From positions 44,676 through 108,675 of the forward strand of contig JAKFCW010000067.1 in the NCBI GenBank assembly GCA_036676455.1: DNA of 64,000 nt, given 5' to 3'. Below the pieces are notes generated by a model that worked only from the letters and a program-made list of their open reading frames with translations, was not told the origin of the DNA and searched no databases. Source of the DNA: UBA4093 sp036676455 (GTDB lineage: Bacteria; Cyanobacteriota; Sericytochromatia; S15B-MN24; UBA4093). The first letter of the stretch is position 1. Every line of letters starts with the position of its first letter. The translations under genes were made by a program, and so were the position numbers. Positions 1 to 8,277 of the stretch are shown one piece after another.

Positions 1-377
1 TGAGCGAGCAGCTCTCGCTGGCCGGGAGCGGCACCTGGTTGTCGGCCGTCGATGCCAGTCCGACGGGGGCGACTGCGGGCAAGGCCCTGCTTTACCGGCC
101 CTCGGTCCTGGGGAATCTCACCCTGACGGCTCAGCCCCTGAAGGCTCTCACGCTGGTCGTTGGTTGGTCGCTCACGGGCGAGCGCTTCACTACGGCTCAG
201 AATACCGAGAGCCTGCCACCCCATGACCTCTGGTCGGCAAGCCTCGCATACGCCTTCAACGAGCAACACACCTTGGTCTTGCGGGGCGAGAACCTCGCGA
301 ACCGCTACTACGTGCTTCAGCCTTACTACCCCATGCCGGGCAGGACCTTCACGGCCTCCTGGTCCCTTCGCTTCTAA
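1..377 (+). CDS. TonB-dependent outer-membrane receptor, C-terminal end
   Basis: Only the last 124 residues lie in the window; the gene begins upstream and is read in the frame starting at base 3. The fragment has alternating hydrophobic beta-strands and the typical end of a TonB-dependent receptor, including the late motif VLRGENLANRYY followed by PGRTFTASWSLRF. It ends in Phe, the usual C-terminal signal for barrel assembly in the outer membrane. Such receptors import siderophores, cobalamin or other large ligands using TonB energy; the ligand cannot be told from this end. A lipoprotein gene follows 12 bases later and is probably co-transcribed. Confidence 0.88.
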   Translation, partial: SEQLSLAGSGTWLSAVDASPTGATAGKALLYRPSVLGNLTLTAQPLKALTLVVGWSLTGERFTTAQNTESLPPHDLWSASLAYAFNEQHTLVLRGENLANRYYVLQPYYPMPGRTFTASWSLRF

Positions 378-389
378 AGGAGCCTCACC

Positions 390-1469
390 ATGCGTTTCAC
401 TCGTGCCCTCCCCTTGATGCTCTCGCTTTCCCTCTTCGCGCTGACCGGCTGCGAAGGTCTTTTCACGGCTCCGAATCCGAACCTCGGGAAGACCGGCTCC
501 CAGGAGCAGGAGACCAAGGACGTCACGGATGAGACCAAGCCCACGACGACCTACATGTACGTGATCAACGGGGTCGGCAAGACGATCGACGAGATCAACC
601 TCAAGACCATGGCCGTGACCTCCAACATCATGAGCACGGGGCTCTATCCCAACCAGCTGACCAGCCGGGGAGTCCTCACGTGGCTGGTGAACTCGGGCGA
701 CAATAATCTCGTCAAGCTGGACCTGCGGGCCCGCAAGGTGCTCGAGACGATCAACCTCGCCAACGGCTCCAACCCCTCGACCCTGAGCATGATCGGCGAG
801 GGCAAGGGATTGGTCACCAACAACATGACGGGCAACGTGGCCTTCGTGGATCTCGAGACCAAGGCCGTCGAAGCGACCCTAGCCCTGCCCAAGGGAGTGC
901 CGTTCTTCGAGCCGGCCATCGTCAACGGCAAGGCCTACGTGGGGGCCGTGGAGGCGAACTACGACAATTATCCCGCCATCACCTACACCTACTCGGCGGT
1001 TTACGTGGTGGACCTCGCCACGAAGGCGATCGCCGAGACCATCGAGCTCGACGCGGATGCCAACCCCGGCAACGCCAGCGTCGACCCGTCCGGCAAGATC
1101 TGGATCGCCGTCAAGGATGGTCTCGTGAAGATCGATCCTGCGACCGAAACCGTGACCAAGAGCCTGACCTTCGGTGAGCCGGTCACCTGGGTTCGCTATC
1201 TCAGCGCGACCAAGGCCTATGGCTCGATTTACGGCGGCCTCATCTCGTTCAACCCGTCGACGGATGAGGTCCTCAGGTCGTCCGCGAACAAGATCCCCGT
1301 CGCCAGCGACTGGGGCGCCTTCAAGGTCTTCGAGGGCGTGGGTTACGTCTCCAGCCAGGCCAGCAACTCCATCACCGTGGTCGATTTCGCGACCGAAGCA
1401 GCCTCCGGCTCGCCGATCCCTGTGGGGAACGGTCCGCAGGACCTCACCTTCGTGACGGTCGAAGACTAG
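390..1469 (+). CDS. YncE-like beta-propeller lipoprotein
   Basis: A 359-residue exported protein. The N-terminus is a lipoprotein signal with hydrophobic core and lipobox LTGC, giving a mature N-terminal Cys near residue 21. A short Thr/Glu-rich linker follows, then repeated blades with patterns such as YVINGVGKTIDEINL, VYVVDLATKAIAETIEL and ITVVDFATEAAS, typical of YncE/NHL-like seven-blade propellers. It sits 12 bases behind a TonB receptor gene. Propeller lipoproteins of this type are often encoded with TonB receptors and may help capture or deliver the ligand at the cell surface. The function is inferred from fold and neighbour only. Confidence 0.8.
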   Translation: MRFTRALPLMLSLSLFALTGCEGLFTAPNPNLGKTGSQEQETKDVTDETKPTTTYMYVINGVGKTIDEINLKTMAVTSNIMSTGLYPNQLTSRGVLTWLVNSGDNNLVKLDLRARKVLETINLANGSNPSTLSMIGEGKGLVTNNMTGNVAFVDLETKAVEATLALPKGVPFFEPAIVNGKAYVGAVEANYDNYPAITYTYSAVYVVDLATKAIAETIELDADANPGNASVDPSGKIWIAVKDGLVKIDPATETVTKSLTFGEPVTWVRYLSATKAYGSIYGGLISFNPSTDEVLRSSANKIPVASDWGAFKVFEGVGYVSSQASNSITVVDFATEAASGSPIPVGNGPQDLTFVTVED

Positions 1470-1475
1470 CAAGCA

Positions 1476-1881
1476 GCCCAAGTCAGGGTGCTTGTAGGGC
1501 GGGCCTCCGCGCCCGCCATGGCTTCAACAGGGGTGTTTAGCAGGCTGCCCAAGTCAGGGTGCTTGTGGGGCGGGCCTCCGCGCCCGCCATGGCTTCAACA
1601 GGGGTATCTAGTAAGCAGCCCAAGTCAGGGTGCTTGTGGGGCGGGCCTCCGCGCCCGCCATGGCTTCAACAGGGGTGTTTAGCAGACTGCCCAAGTCAGG
1701 GTGCTTGTGAGGCGGGCCTCCGCGCCCGCCATGGCTTCAACAGGGGGATCTAGCAGGCTGCCCAAGTCAGGGTGCTTGTGGGGCGGGCCTCCGCGCCCGC
1801 CATGGCTTCAACAGGGGTATCTAGCAGGCAGCCCAAGTCAGGGTGCTTGTGAGGCGGGCCTCCGTGCCCGCCATGGCTTCA
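1476..1881 (+). repeat. Six-copy 71-bp tandem array of REP-type hairpins (family A)
   Basis: Units start at 1476, 1547, 1618, 1689, 1760 and 1831, an exact 71-base period. Each holds the hairpin GGCGGGCCTCCGCGCCCGCC (7-base arms, 6-base loop), preceded by a short GT(A/G)(A/G) word, with the flank CAAGTCAGGGTG on the left and CATGGCTTCAA on the right. Open reading frames through the array only reflect the repeat. It starts next to the stop codon of the lipoprotein gene and ends about 60 bases before the RAYT gene. Confidence 0.95.
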
Positions 1882-1940
1882 ATTATGAATTAATAATGTT
1901 ATATTTAATGTTATATCAAATCTGAGCATTAGAGGGCCCC

Positions 1941-2411
1941 ATGATGAAGAAGGCTGCCTCTGATTCTTTATCGGTTTATCGCCGGCGACTGCCCCACTGG
2001 CGGAAGCAGGGGGCGACGTACTTCGTGACGTGGCGCTTGAATCCCTTGCAGGCCGACCTGGAGACCAAGGAGCGTGAGCTTGTCTTGCGCTCCTTGCGGC
2101 ATTTCGATGATCAGCGCTACGAGATGTTGGCTTATGTGGTGATGAACGACCACGTGCATACCTTGGTGACGCCTTGGGAAGCTCACCCCCTGGAAGCCAT
2201 TGTTCATGGTTGGAAATCATACACCGCCAACCAGATGAGGCGGGTGTATCAGCGCCATGGAAGGATCTGGCAGGACGAGTATTTCGACCGCCTGATTCGT
2301 GACGAGCACGAACTCCTGCAGACGGTCGGCTATATCCTGAACAACCCCATGCGGCGCTGGCCCGACTGGAAAGACTATCCTTGGGTTGGGCTACGGAGCT
2401 TTCTCAAGTAG
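1941..2411 (+). CDS. REP-associated tyrosine transposase (RAYT, Y1/IS200-like)
   Basis: A 156-residue single-domain protein of the Y1 transposase superfamily. The HUH-type metal motif is HVH (His71, His73, in YVVMNDHVHTLV) and the nucleophile is probably Tyr114 in DEYFDR; the IWQDEYFDR and GYILNNPMRRW blocks are typical of RAYTs. These enzymes cut and rejoin single-stranded DNA at REP hairpins and are thought to have spread them. Here the gene is flanked by REP copies in opposite orientations: the 71-bp array upstream and an inverted copy 10 bases after the stop. The upstream 50 bases (1880-1930) are strikingly AT-rich and may carry the promoter. Length and motifs look intact. Confidence 0.9.
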   Translation: MMKKAASDSLSVYRRRLPHWRKQGATYFVTWRLNPLQADLETKERELVLRSLRHFDDQRYEMLAYVVMNDHVHTLVTPWEAHPLEAIVHGWKSYTANQMRRVYQRHGRIWQDEYFDRLIRDEHELLQTVGYILNNPMRRWPDWKDYPWVGLRSFLK

Positions 2412-2420
2412 TGGATTGAT

Positions 2421-2455
2421 TGAAGCCATGGCGGGCGCGGAGGCCCGCCCCACAA
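2421..2455 (-). repeat. Inverted REP hairpin copy downstream of RAYT (family A)
   Basis: Reverse-complement copy of the unit seen at 1476-1881, including the TTGAAGCCATGG flank and the perfect 7-base-arm hairpin. With the upstream array it brackets the RAYT gene in inverted orientation. A decayed piece (TGCGCCCCACA) follows at about 2484. Confidence 0.9.
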
Positions 2456-2526
2456 ACCCCAATAAGGTAAGTTCTTGCCATGGTGCGCCCCACAGACTCC
2501 AAAGAAGGAAAGCTCCCGAGAGCCCG

Positions 2527-2928
2527 CTACTCGGCCTTTGGGGTGAAGTCCAGCGAGGCGGAGTTCACGCAGTAGCGCAGGCCCGTGGGCGCGGGGCCGT
2601 CCTCGAAGACGTGGCCCAGGTGCGCGCCGCAGCGCTGGCACATGATCTCGGTGCGAACCATGCCATGCGTGCGGTCCACCTGGGTCGCGATCGGCTCATC
2701 GGCGGTCGGCGCGTAGAAGCTAGGCCAGCCGCAATGCGCGTTGAACTTGGTCTCCGAGGGAAACAGCGGCTCTCCGCAGCAGACGCAGGTATAGGTCCCC
2801 GCTGCCGAGTGAAGGTTGTACTCGCCGCTATGCGGGCGCTCGGTGCCCTTCTCGCGGGTGACGTGGTACTGCTCGGGAGTGAGCTGGGCGCGCCATTCCG
2901 CCTCCGACTTCTGGATCTTATCGGTCAT
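2527..2928 (-). CDS. msrB: Peptide-methionine (R)-S-oxide reductase MsrB
   Basis: A 133-residue cytosolic repair enzyme that reduces methionine-R-sulfoxide in proteins with thioredoxin as donor. It shows the full MsrB signature: GWPSF, RCGAHLGHVFEDGP, and RYCVNSASLDF, whose Cys is catalytic. Two Cys pairs (CVCCGEPLF and CQRCG) form the structural zinc site. I start at the ATG reading MTDKIQKSEAEW because GGAGGG lies just upstream; an upstream in-frame ATG would add 11 residues but has no such site. The gene follows the ABC-F gene by 13 bases and is probably in its operon. Family A repeats lie 70 bases downstream. Confidence 0.95.
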   Translation of the reverse strand: MTDKIQKSEAEWRAQLTPEQYHVTREKGTERPHSGEYNLHSAAGTYTCVCCGEPLFPSETKFNAHCGWPSFYAPTADEPIATQVDRTHGMVRTEIMCQRCGAHLGHVFEDGPAPTGLRYCVNSASLDFTPKAE

Positions 2929-2941
2929 GGAGGTCCCTCCT

Positions 2942-4870
2942 TCAGGCTTCTTCGTCTTCAACCAGCATCAGCCAGCGTTCCGTGACGGCCTCGAGCTGGG
3001 CTTTGAGCTGAGTATAACGCTCGGAGAGCTCTGCGGCCCGCCCGGGGTCTCCCTCGTAAAGCGCGGGGTTGCCCAGGTCGGCCTCGGTCTGGGCGATCTG
3101 GGCTTCCAGCGAGGCGACCTGAGCCTCGGCATCGACGATGTCCTGCAGGCGCTTGCGGGCGTTGTTGGTGTTCTTCTTGGGCTTGGCCGCCGCCGACGGG
3201 CTGGCCTCGGCCTTCGTCAGAGCTTGCTGCAGGGCATCCCGGCGCTGTGCGTCCTCGCGCTCGGTCTGGCGCATCTCGGCGAGCTTGTCGCGGGTCTCGG
3301 AGTAGGTGCCCAGGAAGAGCTGCGGCTTGCCGTCGGTCCATGCGAGGGTGTGGGTAGCGACCTGATCCAGTAGGTAGCGGTCGTGCGAGATCAGCAGGAC
3401 CGTGCCCTCGTAGGTGCGAAGGGCCTCCGCGAGCATCTCCTTGCTGGCCAGGTCGAGGTGGTTGGTCGGCTCGTCCAGCATCAGGAGGTTGGAGGGCTTC
3501 ATCAGCAGCTTGGCGAGGCAGAGCCGCGCGCGCTCGCCGCCGGAAAGCTTGGCGACCGGCTTGAAGACTTCTTCTCCGGTGAAGAGGAAGCGTGCCAAGA
3601 GCGCGCGCGTGCGCTCCAGCGTCCAGCCATCGACCGTGTTGTACGCCTCGTTGAGGACCGTCTGCGATTCGTCGAGCTGGTCGGATTGGTGCTGCGAGTA
3701 GTAGGCGGGCTTCACGTTGTAGCCAAGCGAGACCTCGCCGTCATCGGGTTCCTCGACCTGCGCCAGGATCCGCAGCAAGGTGGACTTGCCGCAGCCGTTG
3801 GGGCCGACCAGCACCAGGCGCTGCCCGCGATCCAGCTTGAGTTCGACATCCGACAGGATGGTCTTGCCGCCGTAGGCCTTGCTCACCTCGCTGGCGCGCA
3901 GGACAGCCTGGCCCGAGGGCGGGGCCGGCGGGAACCGGAACTTGACGGTGTTGGCTTCCGTGGGAGCCTCGATGCGCTCGATCTTCTCCAGCTGCTTCTC
4001 TCGGCTCTTGGCCTGGGTGGAGCGGGTCGCCGACGCGCGGAACTTCTCGACGAAGGCCTGCTGGCGCGCCAGTTCGCGCTGCTGCCGGGCGTAAGCCGCT
4101 TCCTGGGCCGCCATGCGCTCTTTTTTGAGCTCGAGGTAGCCCGAGTAGTTGGTGGGGTAATCGGTGAGCTTGCCGTTCTCCAGCTCGGCAACCCGGGTGA
4201 CGACACGGTCCAGGAAGGTCCGGTCGTGCGAGATCAGCAGCAGGGTGCCGGGATAGCCGCTCAGGTAGCCTTCGAGCCATTCGATGGCTTCCAGGTCGAG
4301 GTGGTTGGTGGGCTCGTCCAGCAAGAGGAGGTCGGGGGCCATCAGGAGCAGCTTGGCGAGGTTGACGCGCATCTGCCAGCCGCCCGAGAAGGATTCGACG
4401 GGGCGCTGGCGGTCGGCCTCTGAGAAGCCGAGGCCCGAGAGGACCTTGCCGATCTCGGTCTCGGCGGTGTAGCCGCCCAGGCGTTCGAACTCCTCGGTGA
4501 GGTGGGCTTGCTCGGCCACGAGCGCGTCGAGCTCATGGGCGTCGGCGTGGTGGATGCGATCGGCGATCGCCGCCAGTTCCCGGTTCCTGGAGGCGATCGC
4601 CTCGAAGGCCGTCCACATCTCGGCTTGCACGGTCCGGCCCGCGACTCCCGGCAGCTCCTGGGCCAGATGCCCGATCTGGGCGCGGGGGCGCAGCGAAACC
4701 TTGCCGTCGTCCGGATCGAGCTGGCCGATCAGGATCTTGATCAGGGTGGACTTGCCGGCGCCGTTGGCGCCGACCAGGCCGATCCGCTCGCCGGAGCTGA
4801 CGTGCCAGTCGACCTTGTCCAGGACGGTGCGGGTGGGAAAGTGCTTGGAAAGCTGGGAAATCGTGATCAT
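2942..4870 (-). CDS. ABC-F family ATPase (ribosome-associated type)
   Basis: A 642-residue protein with two complete ABC ATPase domains and no membrane segment, the layout of ABC-F factors that act on the ribosome. Domain 1 has Walker A GANGAGKST, signature SFSGG and LLLLDEPTNHLD; domain 2 has GPNGCGKST, LSGGERARL and LLMLDEPTNHLD. A charged linker of about 80 residues separates them, and the C-terminus (about 540-642) is a Lys/Glu/Ala-rich coiled coil as in Uup or YdiF-like members. Both catalytic Glu residues are present. Whether it is housekeeping or antibiotic-protective cannot be told. First gene of an operon with msrB. Confidence 0.92.
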   Translation of the reverse strand: MITISQLSKHFPTRTVLDKVDWHVSSGERIGLVGANGAGKSTLIKILIGQLDPDDGKVSLRPRAQIGHLAQELPGVAGRTVQAEMWTAFEAIASRNRELAAIADRIHHADAHELDALVAEQAHLTEEFERLGGYTAETEIGKVLSGLGFSEADRQRPVESFSGGWQMRVNLAKLLLMAPDLLLLDEPTNHLDLEAIEWLEGYLSGYPGTLLLISHDRTFLDRVVTRVAELENGKLTDYPTNYSGYLELKKERMAAQEAAYARQQRELARQQAFVEKFRASATRSTQAKSREKQLEKIERIEAPTEANTVKFRFPPAPPSGQAVLRASEVSKAYGGKTILSDVELKLDRGQRLVLVGPNGCGKSTLLRILAQVEEPDDGEVSLGYNVKPAYYSQHQSDQLDESQTVLNEAYNTVDGWTLERTRALLARFLFTGEEVFKPVAKLSGGERARLCLAKLLMKPSNLLMLDEPTNHLDLASKEMLAEALRTYEGTVLLISHDRYLLDQVATHTLAWTDGKPQLFLGTYSETRDKLAEMRQTEREDAQRRDALQQALTKAEASPSAAAKPKKNTNNARKRLQDIVDAEAQVASLEAQIAQTEADLGNPALYEGDPGRAAELSERYTQLKAQLEAVTERWLMLVEDEEA

Positions 4871-4917
4871 TCCCGCATTCTATCACGGATGGTGGGCCAT
4901 CCGCGCCGGGGTGCCAG

Positions 4918-4976
4918 TGGGGCGGGTCTCTTGTGGGGCGGGCCTCTTGTGGGGCGGGCCTCCGCGCCCGCCATGG
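4918..4976 (+). repeat. REP hairpin with short tandem left-arm copies (family A)
   Basis: The full hairpin is at 4953-4972. Before it the left arm GTGGGGCGGG is repeated twice more with a 16-base period (CTCTTGTGGGGCGGGC). It lies between the divergent ABC-F and rarA genes, 25 bases upstream of the rarA -10 box. Confidence 0.85.
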
Positions 4977-4997
4977 ACGCGACCCCCCTCGGAGGGC

Positions 4998-5003
4998 TAC
5001 AAT
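4998..5003 (+). promoter_or_regulatory. Candidate -10 box (TACAAT) for rarA, probably leaderless
   Basis: TACAAT ends six bases before the rarA ATG, so transcription would be expected to begin at or next to the start codon. No convincing -35 is seen. A GGAGGG at 4991-4996 would lie upstream of the transcript start in that case. Confidence 0.5.
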
Positions 5004-5009
5004 TCCCTT

Positions 5010-6350
5010 ATGGATTCTCTGTTTAATCAGCCGCGGGCGCCCTTCAACCCCTCAGAACCGACCTCGCTCTTCGACGCGGCCAGCCCGCAAACCGCTGCCC
5101 CTCTCGCCCACCGGATGCGCCCGCGCAGCCTGGACGACTTCCTCGGCCAGCAGCATCTCCTTGGCCCCGGCACCCCGCTGCGCGACTTGCTGGCCAAGGA
5201 CAAGCTGCCGAGCCTGATTCTCTGGGGGCCTCCTGGCACCGGCAAGACCTCCCTGGCACAGCTGATCGCCACCCAGACCCGCCGGGTCTTCGTGCCCTTC
5301 TCGGCGGTCACCGGAGGCCTTCCCGAGCTGCGCAAACTGCTCCAGGAGGCCAAGGACCGCCGCCGGATGGGGCAGGGTACCCTGCTCTTCATCGACGAGA
5401 TCCATCGCTTCAACAAGGCCCAGCAGGACGCGTTCCTGCCGCATGTCGAGGACGGGACGGTGGTGCTGATCGGAGCCACCACCGAGAACCCCTCCTTCGA
5501 GCTGAACGCTGCGCTGCTGTCGCGCGCGCGGGTCATGGTGCTGAAGCACCTGGACGAGGCTTCCGTGCGCGAACTGCTGGAGCGCGGGCTCACCGACAAG
5601 GAGCGCGGCCTCGGATTGCCTGCCGACCACCTCACGGAATCGGCCAAGGCCCTGCTGGTGGAGTACTCTGGCGGAGACGCCCGCTCGGCCCTCAACGCGC
5701 TCGAGACCGTCGCCCCTTTGTCCGACCGCAGCCCGGAGGCGATCGTCCAGGCATTGCAGAAGCGCCTGCTGCCCTACGACAAGGGCGGCGAGCAGCACTA
5801 CGACGTGATCTCGGCGTTCATCAAGACGGTGCGGGGCTCGGATCCGGACGCCGCGCTTTACTGGCTGGCGCGCATGCTCGAAGGCGGCGAGGACCCGGTC
5901 TTCGTCGCGCGCCGGCTGGTGATCCTGGCCTCCGAGGACATCGGGAACGCCGACCCGCGCGGCCTCATGGTCGCCACCTCTTGCATGCAGGCGGTGCAGC
6001 TGCTGGGCATGCCGGAGGCGCGCATCCCCCTGGCGCAGGCCACGACCTACCTCGCGGCGGCGCCCAAGAGCAACGCCAGCTACAAGGGAATCAATGCCGC
6101 CATGGCCATGGTGCAGAAGGTGCCGGCCTACCCGGTGCCCTTGCATCTGCGCAACGCGCCGACCAAGCTCATGAAGGAGCAGGGGTACGGCAAGGGGTAC
6201 CTGTACCCCCACGATCATCCCGGGGCCTGGGTCTCGCAGTCGTACTGGCCGGAAGGCATGGAGCCCAAGCGCTTCTACGTGCCCTCCGATCGCGGAGACG
6301 AGGCGCGCCTCAAGGCCCGCCTCGACGAAATCCGGCGCCGCAAGGGTTAG
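5010..6350 (+). CDS. rarA: Replication-associated recombination protein A (RarA/MgsA) AAA ATPase
   Basis: A 446-residue AAA+ ATPase of the clamp-loader-like RarA/MgsA/WRNIP1 family that acts at stalled replication forks. Key motifs are RPRSLDDFLGQQHLLG, Walker A GPPGTGKTS (near residue 75), Walker B LLFIDEIHRFNKAQQDAFLP and sensor-1 GATTENPSFELN; the C-terminal part (YDVISAFIKTVRGSDPDAALYWLARML) is the family-specific domain. The start is taken at the ATG of MDSLFNQP; it lies six bases after a TACAAT box and just behind a family A repeat. The longer upstream reading frame runs through repeat DNA and is not credible. Confidence 0.95.
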   Translation: MDSLFNQPRAPFNPSEPTSLFDAASPQTAAPLAHRMRPRSLDDFLGQQHLLGPGTPLRDLLAKDKLPSLILWGPPGTGKTSLAQLIATQTRRVFVPFSAVTGGLPELRKLLQEAKDRRRMGQGTLLFIDEIHRFNKAQQDAFLPHVEDGTVVLIGATTENPSFELNAALLSRARVMVLKHLDEASVRELLERGLTDKERGLGLPADHLTESAKALLVEYSGGDARSALNALETVAPLSDRSPEAIVQALQKRLLPYDKGGEQHYDVISAFIKTVRGSDPDAALYWLARMLEGGEDPVFVARRLVILASEDIGNADPRGLMVATSCMQAVQLLGMPEARIPLAQATTYLAAAPKSNASYKGINAAMAMVQKVPAYPVPLHLRNAPTKLMKEQGYGKGYLYPHDHPGAWVSQSYWPEGMEPKRFYVPSDRGDEARLKARLDEIRRRKG

Positions 6351-6357
6351 TCTTAAG

Positions 6358-6630
6358 CTAGTGTAGAACGCTGGTCCGGTCAGCTGCCTGGCTGGTGGCC
6401 GGCATCTGGTAGATCTCCTCGACCTTGCGCTGGTGACGCCTCAATCGGGCCAGCATGTACCAGATGTAACTGGCCAGGCACTGGTTGTCCGCCTCGAAGA
6501 AGATCTGCGCCGAGTCCCGGATCTGCCGGGAATGGACCGTCAGGTGACGCGAGTGCTCCTGCGCCAGTTCTTCCAGCAAGATCTGCTCCGCACCGTTGGC
6601 GGCCGGTAGGTAATGCTTGAAGCTGCCCAT
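6358..6630 (-). CDS. Small helical hypothetical protein
   Basis: A 90-residue protein, no recognised family. It is predicted to be largely helical and charged, with clusters such as EELAQEHSRHL and YMLARLRRHQRKVEEIYQM, and has one Cys and no signal or membrane segment. I place the start at MGSFKHYL, behind a purine-rich GGGGGGACGAGG stretch; an in-frame ATG 30 bases upstream is possible. It converges with rarA, whose stop lies eight bases away. Codon use resembles the neighbours, supporting a real gene. Confidence 0.6.
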   Translation of the reverse strand: MGSFKHYLPAANGAEQILLEELAQEHSRHLTVHSRQIRDSAQIFFEADNQCLASYIWYMLARLRRHQRKVEEIYQMPATSQAADRTSVLH

Positions 6631-6786
6631 CCTCGTCCCCCCCTTCTCGAAGAGGGCCACGGCCCTCGCCCGCTCGTCATCGCAGCGGTTCTGGGGTGTT
6701 TCTGCAGGAAGGCTCTGGCTTTTGACTGGCGTGATGCTGGCAGGTGAGGCACGTCCCTTCGTGCTGCTTCATATTCTTTAACGAGA

Positions 6787-6813
6787 GGGTTGGGCCTGTC
6801 AACAGGCTAACCC
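6787..6813 (-). terminator. Candidate hairpin after the chemoreceptor gene
   Basis: GGGTTGGGCCTG and CAGGCTAACCC pair around the loop TCAA with one bulge. It sits 16 bases beyond the stop of the minus-strand chemoreceptor gene. The following T-rich tract is weak. Confidence 0.4.
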
Positions 6814-6828
6814 ACCATCACATCCGGC

Positions 6829-8148
6829 CTAAAGCTTGTAGTGAGCGATGCTGCGGCTGAGTTGATCGGCCAGCACCGCGAGTTGCCGCGCTCCCGCCGA
6901 GACCTGATGCATCGAGGCGGTCTGTTCCTGGGTGGTCGCGGCGACTTCCTGGGCGCCGGCGGCCGTCTGCTCCGAGATGGAGGCGATCTGGTCGATGGTG
7001 GAGACCACGCGGCCCGAGCCTTCCGCGAGTTGCTGGGAGGCTTCCGAGATGCGCCCGATCTGGTCGTCGGTGCTCGAGGCGGCCTCGACGATGCGCCCCA
7101 GGGCGCCGCCGGCCCGGTGGATGACCACCACGCCGTCGTTCACCTCGGTGGTGCCCTGGTTCATGGTCGCGACGGCCTTCTCGGTCTCGGCCTGGATCTC
7201 CTGGATCATCGAGGCGATCTTGCCGACGGCCTCGGTACTTTGCTCGGAAAGCTTGCGGACTTCCTCGGCGACGACGGCGAAGCCCCGGCCCTGCTCGCCC
7301 GCTCGGGCGGCCTCGATGGCCGCGTTGAGGGCCAGGAGGTGGGTCTGGCCGGCGATCCCGTTGATGATCTCGAGGATCCGGCCGATCTGCTGGCCGAGGT
7401 CGCCCAGCCGCCCGACGACGGTCGAGGACTGCGAGACCTTGTGCCGGATGGAGTCCATCTTGGCGATCGCCTCTTGCAGATCCTGCCTGCCCTCCTGCGC
7501 CGCCTGCGTCGTCCGCACGGCTGCCTGGGCCGCCAGCTGTGCGCCCGCCGCCACTTCCTGGGCCGCAGTCGAGATCCGGGTCATCTCCGTGGCCGTCCGG
7601 CTGACGCCCGTGACCTGCTCACTGGTGCCCACCGCCAGCTGGGTGATGGTCTCGGCGATCTGCTGGGTCGCATGGAACGTCTGGTCGGAGGCCTGCTGCA
7701 TGCTCTGCGAGTGCGACACCAGGGTCTGGGCGGTCTCCCGGGTGTGGCCCACCAGGCTGCGCATGCCGTCCACCAGGGCGCGCACGGCTTCCGCCGCTTC
7801 GCCCAGGCTATCGTCCACGCGCTCGGTACAGGTGAGATCGCCCGCCGCCGCGGAGCGCGACAGTTCGACCAGGGAGTGCAAGGGCTGCATGGACCGCCGG
7901 TAGGCGAACTCCAGGGCCAAGAGGCTGATCAAGGTGAGGCCCGCCGCCGAAGCGAGGCCCGCCAGCGGGCCTCCCAGGTGGTAGCCGATCAGCGTCCCGA
8001 AGGTGCAGGCGATCGTCGTCCCGGCCGACGTCAGCTGGAACCGCGCGAAGCCGGCGGCACGCTTGGTCTTTTGAGGTGCCGGGGGCGGAGCAACAGGCTT
8101 CGGGGCGGGGCTGGGGCTGAGGGCGGGCAAAGTGGACTGATCGAGCAC
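6829..8148 (-). CDS. Methyl-accepting chemotaxis protein without a periplasmic sensor domain
   Basis: A 439-residue membrane-anchored signal transducer. After a Pro-rich cytoplasmic N-terminus (about 1-40) come two hydrophobic helices (TTIACTFGTLIGYHLGG and LAGLASAAGLTLISLLALEF) with almost no loop between, then a linker and a long coiled-coil signalling domain. The conserved hairpin tip is ALNAAIEAARAGEQGRGFAV, the site contacting CheA/CheW. No ligand-binding domain lies between the helices, so it probably senses membrane or internal state. I choose a GTG start because AAGGAGG precedes it at good spacing; the ATG ten codons upstream lacks such a site. No other chemotaxis gene is nearby. Confidence 0.88.
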   Translation of the reverse strand: MLDQSTLPALSPSPAPKPVAPPPAPQKTKRAAGFARFQLTSAGTTIACTFGTLIGYHLGGPLAGLASAAGLTLISLLALEFAYRRSMQPLHSLVELSRSAAAGDLTCTERVDDSLGEAAEAVRALVDGMRSLVGHTRETAQTLVSHSQSMQQASDQTFHATQQIAETITQLAVGTSEQVTGVSRTATEMTRISTAAQEVAAGAQLAAQAAVRTTQAAQEGRQDLQEAIAKMDSIRHKVSQSSTVVGRLGDLGQQIGRILEIINGIAGQTHLLALNAAIEAARAGEQGRGFAVVAEEVRKLSEQSTEAVGKIASMIQEIQAETEKAVATMNQGTTEVNDGVVVIHRAGGALGRIVEAASSTDDQIGRISEASQQLAEGSGRVVSTIDQIASISEQTAAGAQEVAATTQEQTASMHQVSAGARQLAVLADQLSRSIAHYKL

Positions 8149-8277
8149 GTCGGGAACCTCCTTCGTCGACGAAGGCATTCTACCCCAACCCCCCGCTTCC
8201 CTACCAAACGATGGGGGCCCTCCCGGGCATGCTAGAATCGAGTCGCTCGTCAGGAATGTTCGCAGGAGGTGTTGGTG

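Noticed and set aside
1488..1925. Overlapping open frames reading LVGRASAPAMASTG repeatedly
   Set aside because: They are translations of the 71-bp repeat and its hairpin, with no ribosome site.
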